A stretch of 64,000 nt of DNA. Source: Blastococcus sp. CPCC 205250. Its GTDB lineage: Bacteria > Actinomycetota > Actinomycetes > Mycobacteriales > Geodermatophilaceae. Location: NCBI RefSeq assembly GCF_019799925.1, contig NZ_JABGCG010000006.1, positions 1 to 64,000 of the forward strand, in the 5' to 3' direction. A program made the position numbers and the translations under genes. Below the pieces are notes generated by a model. It had not been told where the DNA came from. It searched no databases and worked only from the letters and a program-made list of their open reading frames with translations. Below, one piece after another: positions 62,170-64,000 of the stretch (positions are counted from its first letter, which is position 1; each line of letters opens with the position of its first letter).

Positions 62170-62193
62170 CTGTTATGTTGCAACACCATTGAG
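62170..62193. promoter_or_regulatory. Palindromic element between the CitE-like lyase and aldehyde dehydrogenase
   Basis: TGTTG/CAACA (62176-62180 and 62181-62185) is a perfect 10-bp palindrome, within CTGTTATGTTGCAACACCATTGAG. It carries TATGTT toward the ALDH and CTCAATGGTGTT toward the lyase, so it may serve both divergent genes. Confidence 0.55.
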
Positions 62194-62228
62194 ACCGTAC
62201 AGGACGGCGCACGGCGACAGGGGACACG

Positions 62229-63686
62229 ATGAGGACCGAGGAAGCAGTGCTCGCGGGGGTACAGCCGGGGCTGTACATCGACGGCGGCTGGCGGGACTCC
62301 GGCTCCGGCTCGACGATCGTGGTCGAGGACCCTGCGACCACCGGCACCCTCCGCGAGGTCGCGGACGCCACCGTCGAGGACGGCCTCGCGGCACTGAGCG
62401 CCGCAGCCGCGGCGCAGGCCGACTGGGCCGCGACGCCGCCGAGGGTGCGCGGCGAGCTGCTGCGCTCGGCGTACGAGCTGCTCATCGAGCGGGCGGACGA
62501 CTTCGCGCTCCTCATGACGCTGGAGATGGGCAAGCCCCTCGACCAGGCACGCGGCGAGGTCGCCTACGGTGCGGAGTTCTTCCGCTGGTTCGCCGAGGAG
62601 GCGGTGCGGATCAGCGGCCGCTGGTCGACCGCGCCGGACGGGCGCAGCCGGCTGCTCACCATGAAGCAGCCGGTCGGGCCGACGCTGATGGTCACGCCGT
62701 GGAACTTCCCGCTGGCCATGGGCACCCGCAAGATCGGTCCGGCCGTCGCCGCCGGCTGCACCATGGTGGTCAAGCCGGCCCGGCAGACACCGCTGACGAT
62801 GCTCGCGCTGGCCGGGCTGTTCGAGGAGGTCGGGCTGCCGCGCGGCGTCCTCAACGTCGTGACGACGACCCGGACCGAGGAGCTCGTCGGGACGCTCATG
62901 GCCGACCCCCGGCTGCGCAAGATCACCTTCACCGGGTCGACCCCCGTGGGGCAGGACCTCGTCCGCCGGTCGGCCGACCAGCTGCTGCGCACGTCCATGG
63001 AGCTCGGCGGCAACGCCCCCTTCCTGGTCTTCCCCGACGCGGATCTCGACGCGGCGGTCGACGGCGCGATGCTCGCGAAGATGCGCAACATGGGGGAGGC
63101 CTGCACCGCCGCGAACCGCTTCCTCGTGCACGAGTCCGTGGCCGGTGAGTTCGGGAACGCCCTGGCGGCCCGCATGGCGGCCGAGGTGATCGGTCGCGGC
63201 ACCGAGGACGGGGTCACCGTGGGGCCGCTCATCGACGAGGCCCAGCGCCGCAAGGTCGGGGAGCTGGTCGACGACGCCACGGCCCGCGGGGCCCGGGTGC
63301 TGACCGGCGGGTCGGCCACCGGCGAGGTGGGCTGGTTCTACGAACCCACCGTCCTCACCGACGTGACCGAGGACGCCGAGCTGCTTCGTGAGGAGGTGTT
63401 CGGGCCGGTCGCGCCGATCACGACCTTCTCGACGACGGAGGAGGCGATCGCACGGTCCAACGACACGCGGTACGGCCTCGCCGCCTATGTCTACACGTCG
63501 GACGTCGGCCGCACGATCGACGTCTGCGAGGCCCTCGAGTTCGGGATGATCGGCGTGAACCAGGGCATCGTGTCGAACCCCGCCGCGCCCTTCGGGGGTG
63601 TCAAGCACTCGGGGTCCGGCCGCGAGGGGGGCGTGGAGGGCATCGAGGAGTACCTCGAGGTCAAGTACGTCGGACTGGCGCGCTGA
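62229..63686 (+). CDS. NAD(P)-dependent aldehyde dehydrogenase, succinate-semialdehyde type
   Basis: 485 residues. VTPWNFPLAM (cofactor), TFTGSTPVGQ, MELGGNAP (glutamate), and GEACTAANR with the catalytic Cys292. The GabD-like length and N-terminus suggest a small omega-oxo acid substrate. ATG 62229. Divergent from the CitE-like lyase. Different from the ALDH at 9162. Confidence 0.9.
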   Translation: MRTEEAVLAGVQPGLYIDGGWRDSGSGSTIVVEDPATTGTLREVADATVEDGLAALSAAAAAQADWAATPPRVRGELLRSAYELLIERADDFALLMTLEMGKPLDQARGEVAYGAEFFRWFAEEAVRISGRWSTAPDGRSRLLTMKQPVGPTLMVTPWNFPLAMGTRKIGPAVAAGCTMVVKPARQTPLTMLALAGLFEEVGLPRGVLNVVTTTRTEELVGTLMADPRLRKITFTGSTPVGQDLVRRSADQLLRTSMELGGNAPFLVFPDADLDAAVDGAMLAKMRNMGEACTAANRFLVHESVAGEFGNALAARMAAEVIGRGTEDGVTVGPLIDEAQRRKVGELVDDATARGARVLTGGSATGEVGWFYEPTVLTDVTEDAELLREEVFGPVAPITTFSTTEEAIARSNDTRYGLAAYVYTSDVGRTIDVCEALEFGMIGVNQGIVSNPAAPFGGVKHSGSGREGGVEGIEEYLEVKYVGLAR

Positions 63687-63693
63687 TCCTCGA

Positions 63694-63730
63694 GGTCCCG
63701 GCGCACCGCCTCGTGCGGTGGGCCGGGACC
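63694..63730. terminator. Terminator between ALDH and the convergent SDR
   Basis: Stem GGTCCCGGC...CACCGC against GCGGTG...CCGGGACC (63694-63709 with 63715-63730), one mismatch and a 5-nt loop. Confidence 0.7.
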
Positions 63731-63737
63731 CGGGTCG

Positions 63738-64000
63738 CTAGAGCTGGCCGCCGGCGTCCACCACATGAGTCGTCCCGGTGACGTAGCGGCCGTCGTCGGA
63801 GACGAGGTACATGACGGCGTTGGAGATGTCCACGGACTCGAGCGCGGGGACGGGCAGTGCGTTGAGCGTCAGTGCTGCCTCCTCGAAGTCGGCGCGCGTC
63901 GGGTTCTCCACGTCCGGCCGGAAGAGCCGATAGGTGGCGTCGTTGAGGATCATGTCCGTGGCCACCGTGGTCGGGTGGATCGTGTTGACCCGGATGCTCT
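63738..64000 (-). CDS. SDR, mycofactocin-coupled type, C-terminal part (truncated by the window)
   Basis: Visible 87 residues: a VNTIHPTTVATDM segment, YRLFRPDVENPT, ALPVPALESVDISNAVMYLVSD and the end VDAGGQL. It is close in pattern to the SDR at 12060 (LFRPDVPNAT, WVEPRDVSNAVLFLASDEGRYITG). The active site lies outside the window. Probably another alcohol dehydrogenase of this island. Confidence 0.8.
   Translation of the reverse strand, partial: SIRVNTIHPTTVATDMILNDATYRLFRPDVENPTRADFEEAALTLNALPVPALESVDISNAVMYLVSDDGRYVTGTTHVVDAGGQL

Noticed and set aside
1..64000. CRISPR arrays, tRNA or rRNA genes, insertion sequences, phage attachment sites
   Set aside because: No regular spaced repeats, clover-leaf-like sequences, transposase motifs or flanking direct repeats were seen by reading; small RNAs cannot be excluded.

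Overview
The window is high-GC actinobacterial chromosome: GTG starts are common, many genes overlap by 4 bp (GTGA/ATGA), stop codons are mostly TGA, and there are 7Fe/3Fe-4S ferredoxins and apparently mycofactocin-type dehydrogenases. Gene content (DUF222-type HNH remnant, MoxR/DUF58/VWA set, FprB-like fusion, IPR-type alicyclic catabolism) would fit a Geodermatophilales-like soil actinobacterium. The taxonomic call is inference. No rRNA, tRNA, CRISPR array, transposase or phage gene was seen, and no gene-free stretch exceeds about 300 bp.

Layout. 1-8.9 kb is ordinary background: the end of an HNH protein, a secreted NlpC/P60 hydrolase, a MoxR-DUF58-VWA operon, a membrane glycosyltransferase coupled to a lipoprotein, and a quinone oxidoreductase. 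From about 9 kb to the right edge lies one large catabolic island: four cytochromes P450, three Baeyer-Villiger-type monooxygenases, a GMC oxidoreductase, five SDRs, two aldehyde dehydrogenases, three acyl-CoA dehydrogenases, a crotonase, an HTD2/MaoC-like hydratase, an AMP-dependent ligase, three family III CoA-transferase genes (two are tandem fusions), a thiolase/DUF35 pair, a CitE-like lyase, a carboxylesterase, an epoxide hydrolase, a cyclase-family hydrolase, an amidohydrolase, two ferredoxins, two ferredoxin reductases and a branched-chain-type ABC importer.

The island falls into sub-operons. 9.1-13.7 kb (+) has ALDH-P450-SDR-SDR. 13.7-20.4 kb (-) has two acyl-CoA dehydrogenases, an NTF2-like protein, an HtaA-domain protein, a luciferase-like monooxygenase, an MFS exporter and an SDR, nearly all joined by 4-bp overlaps. 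20.5-23.3 kb (+) has cyclase, crotonase and SDR. 23.3-26.1 kb is an island of a large HTH protein and two small unknown proteins. 26.2-32.3 kb (-) has a BVMO, a fused CoA-transferase and a ligase. 32.3-41 kb (+) has esterase, BVMO-like, amidohydrolase, fused CoA-transferase, thiolase, DUF35 and NTF2-like genes. 41.1-47.2 kb carries FprB, hydratase, CoA-transferase, acyl-CoA dehydrogenase and a ferredoxin reductase. 47.3-51.5 kb has three P450s and two ferredoxins. 51.8-56.5 kb is the importer. 56.7-64 kb has a BVMO, GMC oxidase, epoxide hydrolase, CitE-like lyase, ALDH and the end of an SDR.

Together the genes suggest uptake of a hydrophobic cyclic compound (terpenoid- or steroid-like), P450 hydroxylation, oxidation of alcohols to ketones by SDR/GMC enzymes, Baeyer-Villiger ring insertion, ester or lactone hydrolysis, CoA activation and beta-oxidation-like or retro-aldol shortening. 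The substrate cannot be read from sequence. A short element around AACAC (or GTGTT on the other strand) recurs in most of the island's intergenic regions, often against a -10-like hexamer, which suggests a shared regulator.
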